Assembly: GCA_011391595.1 (NCBI GenBank)
Contig: JAABQG010000029.1
Coordinates: forward strand, 1 to 43,891
Origin: Hydrogenophaga sp.
GTDB lineage: Bacteria; Pseudomonadota; Gammaproteobacteria; Burkholderiales; Burkholderiaceae_C
DNA length: 43,891 nucleotides
Direction of reading: 5' to 3'
The number at the start of each line of letters is the position of its first letter. Within the stretch, counting starts at the first letter, position 1. Under the pieces are notes generated by a model, which saw nothing but the letters and a program-made list of their open reading frames with translations, was not told the DNA's origin and searched no databases. Made by a program: the position numbers and the translations under genes. Of this stretch, positions 18,759 to 27,504 are shown one piece after another.

Positions 18759-19766
18759 TCAACGCGGCGGGAAGTCCGCCGCACCTGGCAGGACCAGTTC
18801 GCCCACGGTCATGCCCTGCGCGCTGCGCACCGCACGCACGGTCGCGCGTGCCACGGCCTCGGCCGCCATGACACCCAGAACGATCATTCCGGGCGATTTG
18901 CCGGCCAGGCCGGTGCCCATGGCGAACAAGGTGTCGCCGTCGGACAGGGTGTGGGCCGGGTTGATGCAGCGTGCCAGGCCGTCGTGGCCCATCAGCGCGA
19001 GGCGCTTCGCCTGCGCCTTGGTCAGTGGCGCGTCGGTGGCGATCACGCCGATGGTGGTGTTGGTGCCGGCCAGGATCGGCAGCGGGGGCTCGCCGCGCAG
19101 CAGGCAGCGGCGCGTGTCGCGCAAGCCCCCGCCTTCGGCCGTTCGGGCGCCGGCGATCAGAGCGCCGGTATCCGGGTCCACGATGTCGCCCAGCGCATTG
19201 CAGGCGATCAGTGCGCCGACCGTCACGCCGTCCAGCGTGACCGAGGCGGTGCCGATGCCGCCCTTCATCGCGTAGGGCATGCCGAACATCTTGCCCACCG
19301 CAGCGCCGGCGCCAGCGCCGACGTTGCCTTCGGCCGGCGGCTGCCGCGAGGCCGCCTGGCAGGCCGCAAAGCCTGCCTTGGCGTCGGGGCGGATGTGGGC
19401 GTCGCCCACGAGCAGATCGAACAGGACCGCGGCTGGAACGATCGGAACCAGGGCGGTGCCAACGTCCAGTCCGATGCGCTGCGATTCCAGCCAGCGCATC
19501 ACGCCGCTGGCCGCGTCCAGCCCCCAGGCACTGCCGCCGGAGAGCAGGATCGCGTGCACCGTGTTGACCACATTGCAGGGGTCGAGCAGGTCGGTCTCGC
19601 GCGTGCCCGGTGCCGCACCGCGCACATCGACGCCAGCGACGGCACCGCCGCGCACCAGCACGACGGTGCAGCCGGTGGGACGGCGGGTGTCGGTGAAATG
19701 ACCGACCTCGATGCCGGCGACGTCGGTGATGGCGCCCGCGCGGGCGGCGATCTGGAGTTCATTCAT
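18759..19766 (-). CDS. P1 family peptidase (DmpA/NylC-type Ntn hydrolase)
   Basis: 335 residues. Peptidase family S58/P1: a precursor that cleaves itself to give an N-terminal nucleophile. The processing site is seen at LAGTNTTIGVIATDA, where cleavage between Asn236 and Thr237 would expose Thr237, as in the nylon hydrolase NylC. Other family marks are VGHFTDTRRPTGCTVVL at the start, LLSGGSAWGLDAASGV and GAGAGAAVGK. Members are aminopeptidases or amidases with varied substrates. No signal peptide. It begins 57 bases after the cusA stop on the same strand and could be the last gene of that transcript, but a link to copper is not evident. Confidence 0.88.
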   Translation of the reverse strand: MNELQIAARAGAITDVAGIEVGHFTDTRRPTGCTVVLVRGGAVAGVDVRGAAPGTRETDLLDPCNVVNTVHAILLSGGSAWGLDAASGVMRWLESQRIGLDVGTALVPIVPAAVLFDLLVGDAHIRPDAKAGFAACQAASRQPPAEGNVGAGAGAAVGKMFGMPYAMKGGIGTASVTLDGVTVGALIACNALGDIVDPDTGALIAGARTAEGGGLRDTRRCLLRGEPPLPILAGTNTTIGVIATDAPLTKAQAKRLALMGHDGLARCINPAHTLSDGDTLFAMGTGLAGKSPGMIVLGVMAAEAVARATVRAVRSAQGMTVGELVLPGAADFPPR

Positions 19767-19823
19767 GGCATCGATTATGTGGCCTCGTGCCGGGCGCCAG
19801 CAGCGGCTGCGCGCCCGCAGTGA

Positions 19824-22800
19824 CTATTGCGCCAGGCCTTTGCGAAGCTGCCATTGTTTGACCAGCGCGTAGATCGCGGGGATCACGGCCAGCGTCAGCA
19901 CGGTCGATGAAATCATGCCGCCGATCATCGGCGCGGCGATGCGGCTCATGACTTCGGAGCCGGTGCCGCTGTCCCACATGATCGGCATCAGGCCAGCCAT
20001 GGTGGTCACCACGGTCATGATCTTGGGCCGCACACGCGCCACCGCGCCTTCCATGACCGCCTCATACAGGTCGGCGGGTCCGGGCAGGCGCCCTTCGACG
20101 CGGCAGCGTTCCCTGACGGCATCCCAGGCGTTGTCGAGGTAGACCAGCATCACCACGCCCGTCTCTGCGGCCACGCCGGCCAGGGCAATGAAGCCCACCG
20201 CCACCGCGATCGACATGTTGTAGTCCAGCCACCACATGAACCATACGCCGCCGATCAGCGCGAAGGGCACCGACAGCAGCACGATGAAGGTCTCGGTCAG
20301 GCGCCGGAAGTTCAGGTAGAGCAGCAGGAAGATCGTCAGCAGCGTCACCGGCACGACGATCTTCATCTTGTCGATGGCCCGCTCCATGTATTCGTACTGT
20401 CCGCTCCAGGTGACGTAGTAGCCGGGCGGGAACTTGACCTGTTCGACCACCGCCTTGCGTGCATCGGTCACGTAGGACGCGATGTCGCGGTCGCGGATGT
20501 CGACGAAGATGTAGGCCGACAGCGCCGCGTTCTCGGTGCGGATGCCCGGCGCGCCGCGCACCACCGCCACTTTGGCCACCTGCCCCAGCGGCACCATCGC
20601 GCCGCCCATGATCGGCACCAACACCTCGCGCTCGATCTGCTCGGGGTTGCTGCGCAGCTCGCGCGGGTAGCGCACGGTGACACCGAAGCGCTCGCGGCCT
20701 TCGACGGCGGTGGTCACCATCTCGCCGCCCAACGCCGTGCCGATGACGTCCAGCAACTCGCCCACCGACAGGCCATAGCGCGCCAGCGCCAGCCGGTCGG
20801 GCTCGATGTCGAGGTAGCTGCCGCCGGTGAGCCGCTCGGCGTAGGCCGAGCTCGTGCCAGGCACGGCCTTCACGACGGTCTCGATTTCCTTGGCCAGCCG
20901 CTCCATCTCGCCCAGATCGCGGCCGAACACCTTGATGCCCACGGGCGTGCGGATGCCTGTGGCCAGCATGTCGATGCGTGCCTTGATCGGCATTGTCCAG
21001 GCGTTGCTGATGCCGGGGAACTGCAGCGCCTTGTCCATCTCGGCGATCAGCTTGTCGGTGGTCATGCCGGGGCGCCACTCTGACTCCGGCTTGAGGTTGA
21101 TGACGGTCTCGAACATCTCGGTCGGCGCCGGGTCGGTGGCGGTGCCGGCGCGGCCGGCCTTGCCGTAGACCGAAGCAACCTCGGGGAAACTCTTGATGAT
21201 CTTGTCCTGCGTCTGCAGCACCTCGGCGGCCTTGGTGATGGACATGCCCGGCAGCGAGGTCGGCATGAACAGCAGCGAGCCTTCGTTGAGCGTGGGCATG
21301 AACTCGCCGCCCAGCTTTGACAGCGGGTAGTACGACAGGCCCATCACGATCAGCGCCAACGCCACGGTGAGCTTCTTCCAGCGCATGACGCCGGCGATGA
21401 TCGGCCGGTAGGACCAGATCATGAAGCGGTTGATGGGGTTCTTCGCCTCGGGCATGATCTTGCCCCGGATGAACAGCAGCATCAGCACCGGCACCAGCGT
21501 GATCGACAGCAGCGCCGCACCGGCCATGGCGAAGGTCTTGGTATAGGCCAGCGGCGAGAACAGGCGCCCCTCCTGCGACTCCAGCGTGAACACCGGCAGG
21601 AACGACACGGTCATGATGAGCAGCGAGAAAAACAGCGCCGGCCCCACCTCCCTGCAGGCGATCATGATGGCCTCGGCACGCTCAGCGGCTCGGTGATCGG
21701 GCGGCAGGCGCTCCAGGTGCTTGTGGGCGTTCTCGGTCATCACGATCGCGGCATCGACCATCTCCCCGATGGCGATGGCGATGCCGCCCAGGCTCATCAG
21801 GTTCGAGTTGATGTCCAGCATGCGCATCGCTATGAACGCAATCAGCACACCCACCGGCAGCATCACGATGGCGACGAGCGCCGAGCGCACGTGCATCAGG
21901 AAGATCACGCAGACCACCGCGACGATCAGGAACTGCTCGATCAGCGTGAAAGTGATGGTCGAGATTGCGCGGTGGATCAGCTCCGAGCGGTCGTAGACGG
22001 CCTGGATCGTCACGCCCTCGGGCAGGCCGACCGAGATCTCCTGGACCTTGAGCTTGATGTTGTGGATGACCTCGAGCGCGTTCTGCCCGAAGCGCGACAT
22101 CACGATGCCGGACACGACCTCGCCTTCGCCGTTCAACTCGGACACGCCGCGCCGCTCGTCGGGTGCCATCTCGACGCGGGCGATGTCGCGGATCAGCACC
22201 GGCGTGCCGCCCTCGCTCTTGACCACCAGCATCTCGATGTCGGCCTTGCCGCGCAGGTAGCCCTTGCCGCGCACCATGTACTCGGTCTCGGCCATCTCCA
22301 CCACGCGCCCGCCGACGTCGCGGTTGGAATCGCGGATCACCTGCGACACCTTCATCAGCGGGATGCCGTAACTGCGCAGCTTGAGCGGGTCGACGGTGAC
22401 CTGGTAGGTCTGCACGAAGCCGCCGATCGAGGCCACCTCGGCCACGCCATGCGCCTTGGTGAGCTGGTAGCGCACGTACCAATCCTGGATGGTGCGCAGC
22501 TCGGCCAGCGTCTTGTCCTTGGCCAGCAGCGCGTACTGGTAGACCCAGCCGACGCCGGTGGCGTCGGGGCCGAGCGAGGGCGTCACGCCCCGGGGCAAGC
22601 GGGCGGAGGCAAAGTTGAGGTATTCGAGCACGCGGCTTCGCGCCCAGTAGATGTCGGTGCCGTCCTCGAAGATCACATAGACGAACGAGGCGCCGAAGAA
22701 GGAGAAGCCGCGCACGACCTTGCTCTTGGGCACTGCGAGCATGGCGGTGGTCAGCGGGTAGGTCACCTGGTCCTCGACCACCTGCGGCGCCTGGCCGGGG

Positions 22801-22958
22801 TACTCGGTGTAGACGATGACCTGCACGTCCGACAGGTCCGGCAGCGCGTCGAGCGGCGTCTTCATGACGGCGATGACACCGGCAATGACGATGAACACGG
22901 TGGCCAGCAGGATCAGGAACGGGTTCCTGCCTGACCAGTCAATGATTCTGGACAGCAT
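19824..22958 (-). CDS. cusA: copper/silver efflux RND permease CusA
   Basis: 1044 residues, inner-membrane heavy-metal RND transporter driven by protons. N-terminal membrane helix in [19 protein letters not shown]. The TM4 proton-relay region reads [20 protein letters not shown], with the conserved Asp. The three methionines that bind Cu(I)/Ag(I) in E. coli CusA are matched by Met in [25 protein letters not shown] and [10 protein letters not shown], which favours Cu/Ag over the Zn/Co/Cd group. Start at the ATG at 22958, two bases after the cusB stop; upstream residues in the open frame belong to cusB in another frame. It works as a trimer with CusB and CusC spanning the envelope. Confidence 0.93.
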   Translation of the reverse strand: MLSRIIDWSGRNPFLILLATVFIVIAGVIAVMKTPLDALPDLSDVQVIVYTEYPGQAPQVVEDQVTYPLTTAMLAVPKSKVVRGFSFFGASFVYVIFEDGTDIYWARSRVLEYLNFASARLPRGVTPSLGPDATGVGWVYQYALLAKDKTLAELRTIQDWYVRYQLTKAHGVAEVASIGGFVQTYQVTVDPLKLRSYGIPLMKVSQVIRDSNRDVGGRVVEMAETEYMVRGKGYLRGKADIEMLVVKSEGGTPVLIRDIARVEMAPDERRGVSELNGEGEVVSGIVMSRFGQNALEVIHNIKLKVQEISVGLPEGVTIQAVYDRSELIHRAISTITFTLIEQFLIVAVVCVIFLMHVRSALVAIVMLPVGVLIAFIAMRMLDINSNLMSLGGIAIAIGEMVDAAIVMTENAHKHLERLPPDHRAAERAEAIMIACREVGPALFFSLLIMTVSFLPVFTLESQEGRLFSPLAYTKTFAMAGAALLSITLVPVLMLLFIRGKIMPEAKNPINRFMIWSYRPIIAGVMRWKKLTVALALIVMGLSYYPLSKLGGEFMPTLNEGSLLFMPTSLPGMSITKAAEVLQTQDKIIKSFPEVASVYGKAGRAGTATDPAPTEMFETVINLKPESEWRPGMTTDKLIAEMDKALQFPGISNAWTMPIKARIDMLATGIRTPVGIKVFGRDLGEMERLAKEIETVVKAVPGTSSAYAERLTGGSYLDIEPDRLALARYGLSVGELLDVIGTALGGEMVTTAVEGRERFGVTVRYPRELRSNPEQIEREVLVPIMGGAMVPLGQVAKVAVVRGAPGIRTENAALSAYIFVDIRDRDIASYVTDARKAVVEQVKFPPGYYVTWSGQYEYMERAIDKMKIVVPVTLLTIFLLLYLNFRRLTETFIVLLSVPFALIGGVWFMWWLDYNMSIAVAVGFIALAGVAAETGVVMLVYLDNAWDAVRERCRVEGRLPGPADLYEAVMEGAVARVRPKIMTVVTTMAGLMPIMWDSGTGSEVMSRIAAPMIGGMISSTVLTLAVIPAIYALVKQWQLRKGLAQ

Positions 22959-22960
22959 GG

Positions 22961-24553
22961 TCAGCGTGCTCCCATCGGCTTGACGCTGGTGATGACCCAT
23001 TCGCCGGGCTGGCGCTCGATGAACTCGAAAGTAATTTTCGCGCCCGGCTTGAGCGCCGGCAGCAGGGAGGCGTTGGCGGTCTTGAACTCCATCGTCATGG
23101 CCGGCCACTTCAGGCTGGCCACCGGCCCGTGCGTGAGGGAGACCGTTCCCGCCTTCGCGTCCACGCTTTCGACCGTGCCTTCGGCCTGGTGGCCGGCGCC
23201 TTTTGCCGTGCCCGTCGCTGAGGGCATTTCAGGCCCGGCCGGTGTCGCGGGCGGGGCGCTGCTGAAGCCGCTGATCGCTGCCTTGAGATTGCTCTCGGCG
23301 TCGATCAGGAAGTTGGCCGCCACCACCACCTCCTCGCCGTCCTGCACACCTTCGATGACTTCCACGTACGTGTCGCTGCGGCCACCCAGCTTGACCTCGC
23401 GCGGCTCGAAGCGCCCCTCGCCTTTCTGAACCAGCACGATCTGGCGCGTGCCGCTGTCGAGGACGGCCGACACCGGCACGCTGACCACCGACCCTTTGCT
23501 CGATACCGACAGCTCGACCTGCGCGAACATGGCCGGCTTGAGCAGCAGGCCCGGGTTGGCCAGTTCGACCCGGACCGGCACGGTGCGGGTCTCCGCCTTG
23601 AGCGTGGGATAGACATAGGTCACCCGGCCCTCGAACGGCTTGTCGGGGTAGGCATTGATCCTGATCTTCGCCGTGGCGCCGGACTTGATCAGCCCGATGT
23701 CCTGCTCGAAGACATCGGCGATCACCCAGACGGACGACAGGTCGGCCACCTGGTAGAGCGCCTCGCCGGGCATGAAGCGCATGCCCTGGAGCGCCTTTTT
23801 CTCGGTCACGATCCCCGAGGCCGTGGAGCGGAAGGTCAGGGTGCGCTTTGACTCGCCGGAGCTGGCCAGCGCCCTGATCTGCTCATCGGAGACATCCCAG
23901 CTGCGCAGGCGTTGCAGGCTCGACTCGGCGAGCTGTTGCATGCCAGCCTGCGCCGCGCCGCCAGCATCCTTCAGCGAGGCCACGCCTTGCATCGCGATCG
24001 CGTACTCGCGCTGCGCCGAGACCAGTTCCGGGCTGTAGACCTCGAACAGGGGCTGGCCCTTGCTCACCGGCTGGCCGGTGACGTTGACCAGCAGGCGCTC
24101 GACGTAGCCCTCGAACTTCGGCGCGATGGCGTAGACACGCCGCTCGTCGGGCTCGACCCGGCCCGCGGCGCGCACCGTCCGTTCCAGCGCCCGGGAGCGG
24201 GCAGCCTCGGTGCGCACGCCGAGCTTCTGGACCTTCTCGGTGCTGATCCTGATCTGGCCGGCCGCAGCTGGCTCGCCCTCATCGCCGCCCGCGTAGACCG
24301 CGATGTAGTCCATGCCCATCTGGTCTTTTTTCGGGACCGGCGATGTGTCGGGCAGGCCCATCGGGTTGCGGTAGTAGAGCAGCTTCTTTTCCGGCTTTCC
24401 GGCGTCGCCCACCGGCGCGCTGGCGCCGCTCATGGCCGCGCTGGCGCCAGGGGCCGTCGTGGCGCTCCCCCGGTGGCCCAGCCAGTAGCCGCCGCCCGCG
24501 GCAACGAGCGCGATCGCGACGACGCCAAAACCCCATCCAGTGGTCTGCTTCAT
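22961..24553 (-). CDS. cusB: CusB periplasmic adaptor with fused C-terminal CusF domain
   Basis: 530 residues, membrane fusion protein linking CusA to CusC. N-terminal anchor helix (7-25), a heavy-metal-binding HMBD-like segment YYRNPMGLPDTSPVPKKDQM, then the barrel-sandwich and beta-barrel domains (PKFEGYVERLLVNVTGQPV, GIVTEKKALQGM, VRVELANPGLLLKPAMFAQV). Residues about 455-530 are an extra domain with the CusF copper motif: His475, Trp483, Met486 and Met488 in LTHGPVASLKWPAMTMEF. The ATG overlaps the cusC stop by four bases (ATGA), so translation is coupled. The fused chaperone could hand Cu(I) directly to the pump. Confidence 0.92.
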   Translation of the reverse strand: MKQTTGWGFGVVAIALVAAGGGYWLGHRGSATTAPGASAAMSGASAPVGDAGKPEKKLLYYRNPMGLPDTSPVPKKDQMGMDYIAVYAGGDEGEPAAAGQIRISTEKVQKLGVRTEAARSRALERTVRAAGRVEPDERRVYAIAPKFEGYVERLLVNVTGQPVSKGQPLFEVYSPELVSAQREYAIAMQGVASLKDAGGAAQAGMQQLAESSLQRLRSWDVSDEQIRALASSGESKRTLTFRSTASGIVTEKKALQGMRFMPGEALYQVADLSSVWVIADVFEQDIGLIKSGATAKIRINAYPDKPFEGRVTYVYPTLKAETRTVPVRVELANPGLLLKPAMFAQVELSVSSKGSVVSVPVSAVLDSGTRQIVLVQKGEGRFEPREVKLGGRSDTYVEVIEGVQDGEEVVVAANFLIDAESNLKAAISGFSSAPPATPAGPEMPSATGTAKGAGHQAEGTVESVDAKAGTVSLTHGPVASLKWPAMTMEFKTANASLLPALKPGAKITFEFIERQPGEWVITSVKPMGAR

Positions 24554-25824
24554 AGCTCTTCTCCGAGTAGTTTTTCGATTTCAGCCAGCCGGACCTGCCC
24601 CTCGAACCGGGCCTTGATCTGGTTTTGCCGGGCCTGGCGGATGGCCCGCTGCGCCTCGAGCAGCGTGGCGAAATCCACCTTGGTGGCTTCATAGCTCGCC
24701 AGGGCGGAGTTGAAGCTCAGTTCGGCCTGGGGCAGCAGGCTGGTCGTCGCCAGGGTTTCGATGCGTCGCGCGGCCTCGATGCCGGCCAGATTCTCGGAGA
24801 GATCGGCCAGCACCTGGTTGGCGACAGCCTCCTTGCGCGAGCGTGCTGCCGCCAGCATGGCCTCGGACTCGCGTTCCTGGGCACGCCGCGTTTCCTGTTG
24901 CAGCGGAATGTTCACCTCGAGCATCAGTGTCCATTCCTTGAGCGACGTCTGGTATTGCGTCGGCTGGATCCCCAGCGTGAAGTCTGGGATACGGTTCTTG
25001 TAGGCCAATTCACGGCCCTTTTCGGCCGACTTGATGCGCGCCTCTTCAGCGAACAGCTGCGGGTTTCGATTGCGCACGCGCTCTTCCAGCGCACTGAACT
25101 CGAGTTGGGTAGTGCTGGGCCACGGGCGCGCCAGGGTCGGCTCGGCCAGGGCTGCCGGCGCCGGGCGCGCCAGCAAGGCGTTCAGACGCGCATTGACCTG
25201 ACGCGCTTCGCTTTCCAGCGTGACCAGTTCACTGCGCATGTTGGTCTGCTCGACCTGCGCCCGGATCACGTCCTGCTGCGCCGCCAGGCCGCTGGCGTAG
25301 CGCACCTGAGCGATCTTTTCCAGGCGCGACATCAGGTCCAGGATCTCCAGCGTCAGCTTGCGGTTGCTGTGCAGGTACATGCGCTGGGCCTGGACGATCT
25401 TGACCTTGGCCGCCAGTTCCGCCCAGGTGCCCTGCGCCTTGCCCTGAACCCCCTCGGCCTCGAAGGCCGCGATCTCGCGCTTCAGGTCGCGCTTGCCAAA
25501 CCAGGGCAGTTCCTGCGTCAGGGTGTACTCCGTGGCTCCGACGCGGCTGGGCCACAGGGTCGGGTTCTGCTCGCCCGTCCGGGTGATGTCCTTCAGCTCC
25601 AGTCGGAACCGGGGGTCGGGAAAGGCGCCGGCAGGTGTCACGCGCTCGCCCGCAGCTTGCGCCTCGGAGCGCATGCTGGCGTACTCGGGATTGCGCTCCC
25701 GGGCGATGACCAGCAGGCTTTGCACATCCGCACCGGGCGCAGGCTCCTGGGCCTGTGCAGCGAAGCCACAAGTGCCGAGCGCGGCCGCGAGCAGCAGGCA
25801 TCTGGGGTCAGGGAATGCGTTCAT
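24550..25824 (-). CDS. cusC: TolC-family outer-membrane efflux protein CusC
   Basis: 424 residues with a Sec signal (CLLLAAALGTCGFAAQAQEP, mature from about residue 27). The remainder is the duplicated helical-hairpin fold of outer-membrane efflux proteins: long coiled coils such as LTLEILDLMSRLEKIAQVRY and QARQNQIKARFEGQVRLAEI, with TLTQELPWFGKRDLKREI as the conserved early strand. No N-terminal lipid Cys is evident, unlike E. coli CusC. The ATG at 25824 (MNAFPDPRC) is chosen because the 20 upstream residues lack a signal-like sequence. The stop overlaps the cusB start. It forms the outer-membrane exit duct. Confidence 0.88.
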   Translation of the reverse strand: MNAFPDPRCLLLAAALGTCGFAAQAQEPAPGADVQSLLVIARERNPEYASMRSEAQAAGERVTPAGAFPDPRFRLELKDITRTGEQNPTLWPSRVGATEYTLTQELPWFGKRDLKREIAAFEAEGVQGKAQGTWAELAAKVKIVQAQRMYLHSNRKLTLEILDLMSRLEKIAQVRYASGLAAQQDVIRAQVEQTNMRSELVTLESEARQVNARLNALLARPAPAALAEPTLARPWPSTTQLEFSALEERVRNRNPQLFAEEARIKSAEKGRELAYKNRIPDFTLGIQPTQYQTSLKEWTLMLEVNIPLQQETRRAQERESEAMLAAARSRKEAVANQVLADLSENLAGIEAARRIETLATTSLLPQAELSFNSALASYEATKVDFATLLEAQRAIRQARQNQIKARFEGQVRLAEIEKLLGEEL

Positions 25825-25880
25825 GGAGATCTTCCTGTCAGGGGATCGAACCGCCGGCGTTTCGGGGCGAGCCACGGGAT

Positions 25881-26228
25881 TCACTTGCCGGGCTCAAAGC
25901 GCACCATGGTCATGGCGCCATTGATGTCTTCGGCGGCGAAACGGATCGCCTGCCCCTCTTTCATCCGGTCAAGCCAGGCGGCGTCCTTGACCCGAAAGAC
26001 CATGGTCATCGCCGGCATGCCGTTGGGCAGGGGGCCGTGGGACAAAGTCACTTTCTTGTTCGTCTTGTCGATTTTTTTCACCAGGCCGTCGGCCAGGGGT
26101 GACGCGGCGGCGGCAGGCGCCGTTACCGGCGGTTTCCCATGGGCGCTGTGGTCGGTCTGGGCGGCGGCGGGTAGGGGGGTGCCGGCAACGGTCAGCGCGA
26201 CAAGAACGGGGGCGATGAGTGTCTTCAT
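25881..26228 (-). CDS. cusF: CusF-like periplasmic copper-binding protein
   Basis: 115 residues. Sec signal MKTLIAPVLVALTVAGTPLP with cleavage near AAA-QT, a His-containing linker (TDHSAHGK), then an OB-fold domain (about 48-115). The metal motif reads LSHGPLPNGMPAMTMVF: His64, Met74 and Met76 are present, but the Trp that caps Cu(I) in E. coli CusF (Trp44) is replaced by Met71. The start at 26228 is favoured because GGAG lies seven to ten bases upstream. It sits between the DUF411 gene (20 bases) and cusC (56 bases). It should shuttle Cu(I) to the CusCBA pump. Confidence 0.88.
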   Translation of the reverse strand: MKTLIAPVLVALTVAGTPLPAAAQTDHSAHGKPPVTAPAAAASPLADGLVKKIDKTNKKVTLSHGPLPNGMPAMTMVFRVKDAAWLDRMKEGQAIRFAAEDINGAMTMVRFEPGK

Positions 26229-26248
26229 GAGGGTCTCCATGGGATGGG

Positions 26249-26704
26249 TCAATAGCGGGAAAAAGTGCGGGTGCTGCCGTCTGCCTGGACCAGCAGCACG
26301 TCGTACCGATCCTTGCGGCCGCCGTATTCGGGGCCGTCCATGCCGGGTGAACCGACCGGCATGCCGGGCACGGCCAGGCCCAGCGCCTTCGGGCGCTCCT
26401 TGAGCAGGCGTTTCACGTCGCTGGCGGGCACATGGCCTTCGACGACATAGCCACCCACCAGGGCGGTGTGGCAGGAACCGAGTTTTTGCGGCAGTCCGAG
26501 CCGAGCGCCGGCCGCGGTGTTGCCGCTGTCATGGGTCGTGACGGAAAAACCGCCGGACCGCATGTGTGCGATCCAGTCCGTGCAGCAGCCGCAACTGGGG
26601 TCTTTCCAGACTTCAATCCTGGGGTTGGCGGTTTGCGCGAGAAGGGGCAGGGCAGACGTCGTGGCGGCGGCAGCCACGGTCTGAACGAACAGGCGTCTTT
26701 GCAT
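26249..26704 (-). CDS. DUF411 domain-containing copper-locus protein
   Basis: 151 residues. The N-terminus MQRRLFVQTVAAAATTSALP has twin arginines followed by a hydrophobic stretch, compatible with Tat or Sec export. The mature part has the DUF411 signature KDPSCGCCTDW (Cys38, Cys40, Cys41), a further Cys78 in GSCHTALVGGYVVEGHVP, and an invariant-looking LAVPGMPVGSPGM. The family is regularly found in copper and other metal resistance loci and is presumed to bind Cu or to act in thiol redox handling; neither is proven. It is the first gene of the operon proper, with 260 bases of non-coding DNA upstream. Confidence 0.85.
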   Translation of the reverse strand: MQRRLFVQTVAAAATTSALPLLAQTANPRIEVWKDPSCGCCTDWIAHMRSGGFSVTTHDSGNTAAGARLGLPQKLGSCHTALVGGYVVEGHVPASDVKRLLKERPKALGLAVPGMPVGSPGMDGPEYGGRKDRYDVLLVQADGSTRTFSRY

Positions 26705-26763
26705 GGTGGTGTTCCGGAAAAGGTCATAGAAGAAAAGAAGCAGTCCGCAAGGCGGTCGGACGG

Positions 26764-26878
26764 CCGATTCAAACGCAGCTTTGCTTTGAATCGGGGCTTT
26801 CCCAGCGCAGATAGAACATCTGCTGCTATGAATTCAGGATTACTTCCGGGCAGCGCGCGAACGCGGCTTGAATCCTGA
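26764..26878. promoter_or_regulatory. three inverted repeats upstream of the cus operon
   Basis: Within the 260-base gap in front of the DUF411 gene are CCGATTCAAA / TTTGAATCGG (26764-26773 and 26785-26794, 10 bp perfect), GCAGAT-AGAAC-ATCTGC (26807-26823, perfect), and TCAGGATT / AATCCTGA (26834-26841 and 26871-26878). None matches the CueR, CusR or CopR consensus as I know them. They may be operators or leader hairpins of the operon; no promoter hexamers are convincing. Confidence 0.45.
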
Positions 26879-26964
26879 TGCCACCGGGCGCGAAGCTCGG
26901 CCGGTTGAAATCCCTTCTGCTGCCAGCTAAAAGCCGGGTGGCAGGCGGACTACGGGCTGGAAGA

Positions 26965-27387
26965 TCAGGAAATGGGGGGCTTCAGGCCCGGCGCCGGCAG
27001 GGCGCTGGTGAAGCGGTGGAAAGGCGCTTCCGGCGCGAGGACCGGCAGGGGAAGGGCCGCCAAGGGCCTTGCGTCTGCGCTCATGGCCACGGTATGGCAC
27101 ACCTGGCACAGGGTGCAGGCCAGACCATGAGCCGCGGCGTCGTCGTCCGGGTGGGTCCCCCTGTCGGGCGCGCTGGCATGGTCTGGGCAGTGCCCCGATC
27201 CGCCGGCGAGGCTCACCGGACCAGAACTGGCGGCAGATGGAACAGGGCCCAGCGCCGGTTGGCCACCATCAGCTAGGGAGTGAATAGCGACCTGCGTCTC
27301 CATCGCCGCGTCCATCGCCATGGCATCGCCCATCCACCCGCGCAACGGCAGCAGGATGATCATGAGGGCGAGGATCAACTGACGCAT
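26965..27387 (-). CDS. secreted Cys/His-rich protein beside the cus operon
   Basis: 140 residues. The N-terminus MRQLILALMIILLPLRGWMG is a signal peptide or anchor. A cluster of metal-type ligands follows: Cys67, His70, His79, His87, Cys91, Cys94, Cys97 and His98 (HGLACTLCQVCHTVAMSA). Small proteins of this build (CzcI-like and similar) are often encoded first in Burkholderiales metal-efflux loci; their function is not clear. The ATG at 27387 has no Shine-Dalgarno sequence but sits eight bases after a good -10 element. The longer open frame to 27483 would place the promoter inside the gene. Its stop is 260 bases before the DUF411 gene. Confidence 0.65.
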   Translation of the reverse strand: MRQLILALMIILLPLRGWMGDAMAMDAAMETQVAIHSLADGGQPALGPVPSAASSGPVSLAGGSGHCPDHASAPDRGTHPDDDAAAHGLACTLCQVCHTVAMSADARPLAALPLPVLAPEAPFHRFTSALPAPGLKPPIS

Positions 27388-27395
27388 AAGGGGGA

Positions 27396-27423
27396 ATGAT
27401 ACGACGGCAGGCTGAAAGTTCAA
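27396..27423 (-). promoter_or_regulatory. sigma-70-type promoter giving a probable leaderless transcript
   Basis: On the minus strand: TTGAAC (27423-27418), 16-base spacer, TATCAT (27401-27396), then eight bases (TCCCCCTT) and the ATG at 27387. A start site seven or so bases after the -10 would fall on or next to the A of the start codon. No ribosome-binding site is present, which agrees with a leaderless mRNA. Confidence 0.5.
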
Positions 27424-27441
27424 TCCGTCCGGCGTGTGGCA

Positions 27442-27455
27442 GTGACTGGCATCAA
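27442..27455 (-). promoter_or_regulatory. weak FNR/ANR-like site
   Basis: Minus strand TTGAT-GCCA-GTCAC. The left half is perfect; the right half matches TCA only. Its centre lies about 60 bases upstream of the start site predicted from the promoter at 27396-27423, a position used by class I activators. It is listed because of similarity to the sites at 37-39 kb, but a single half-matching site can occur by chance. Confidence 0.25.
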
Positions 27456-27504
27456 GAAAAAGCGGTTCATCGCTTCGGTCCACCTCAGGGGCGGTGGACG
27501 GGGC

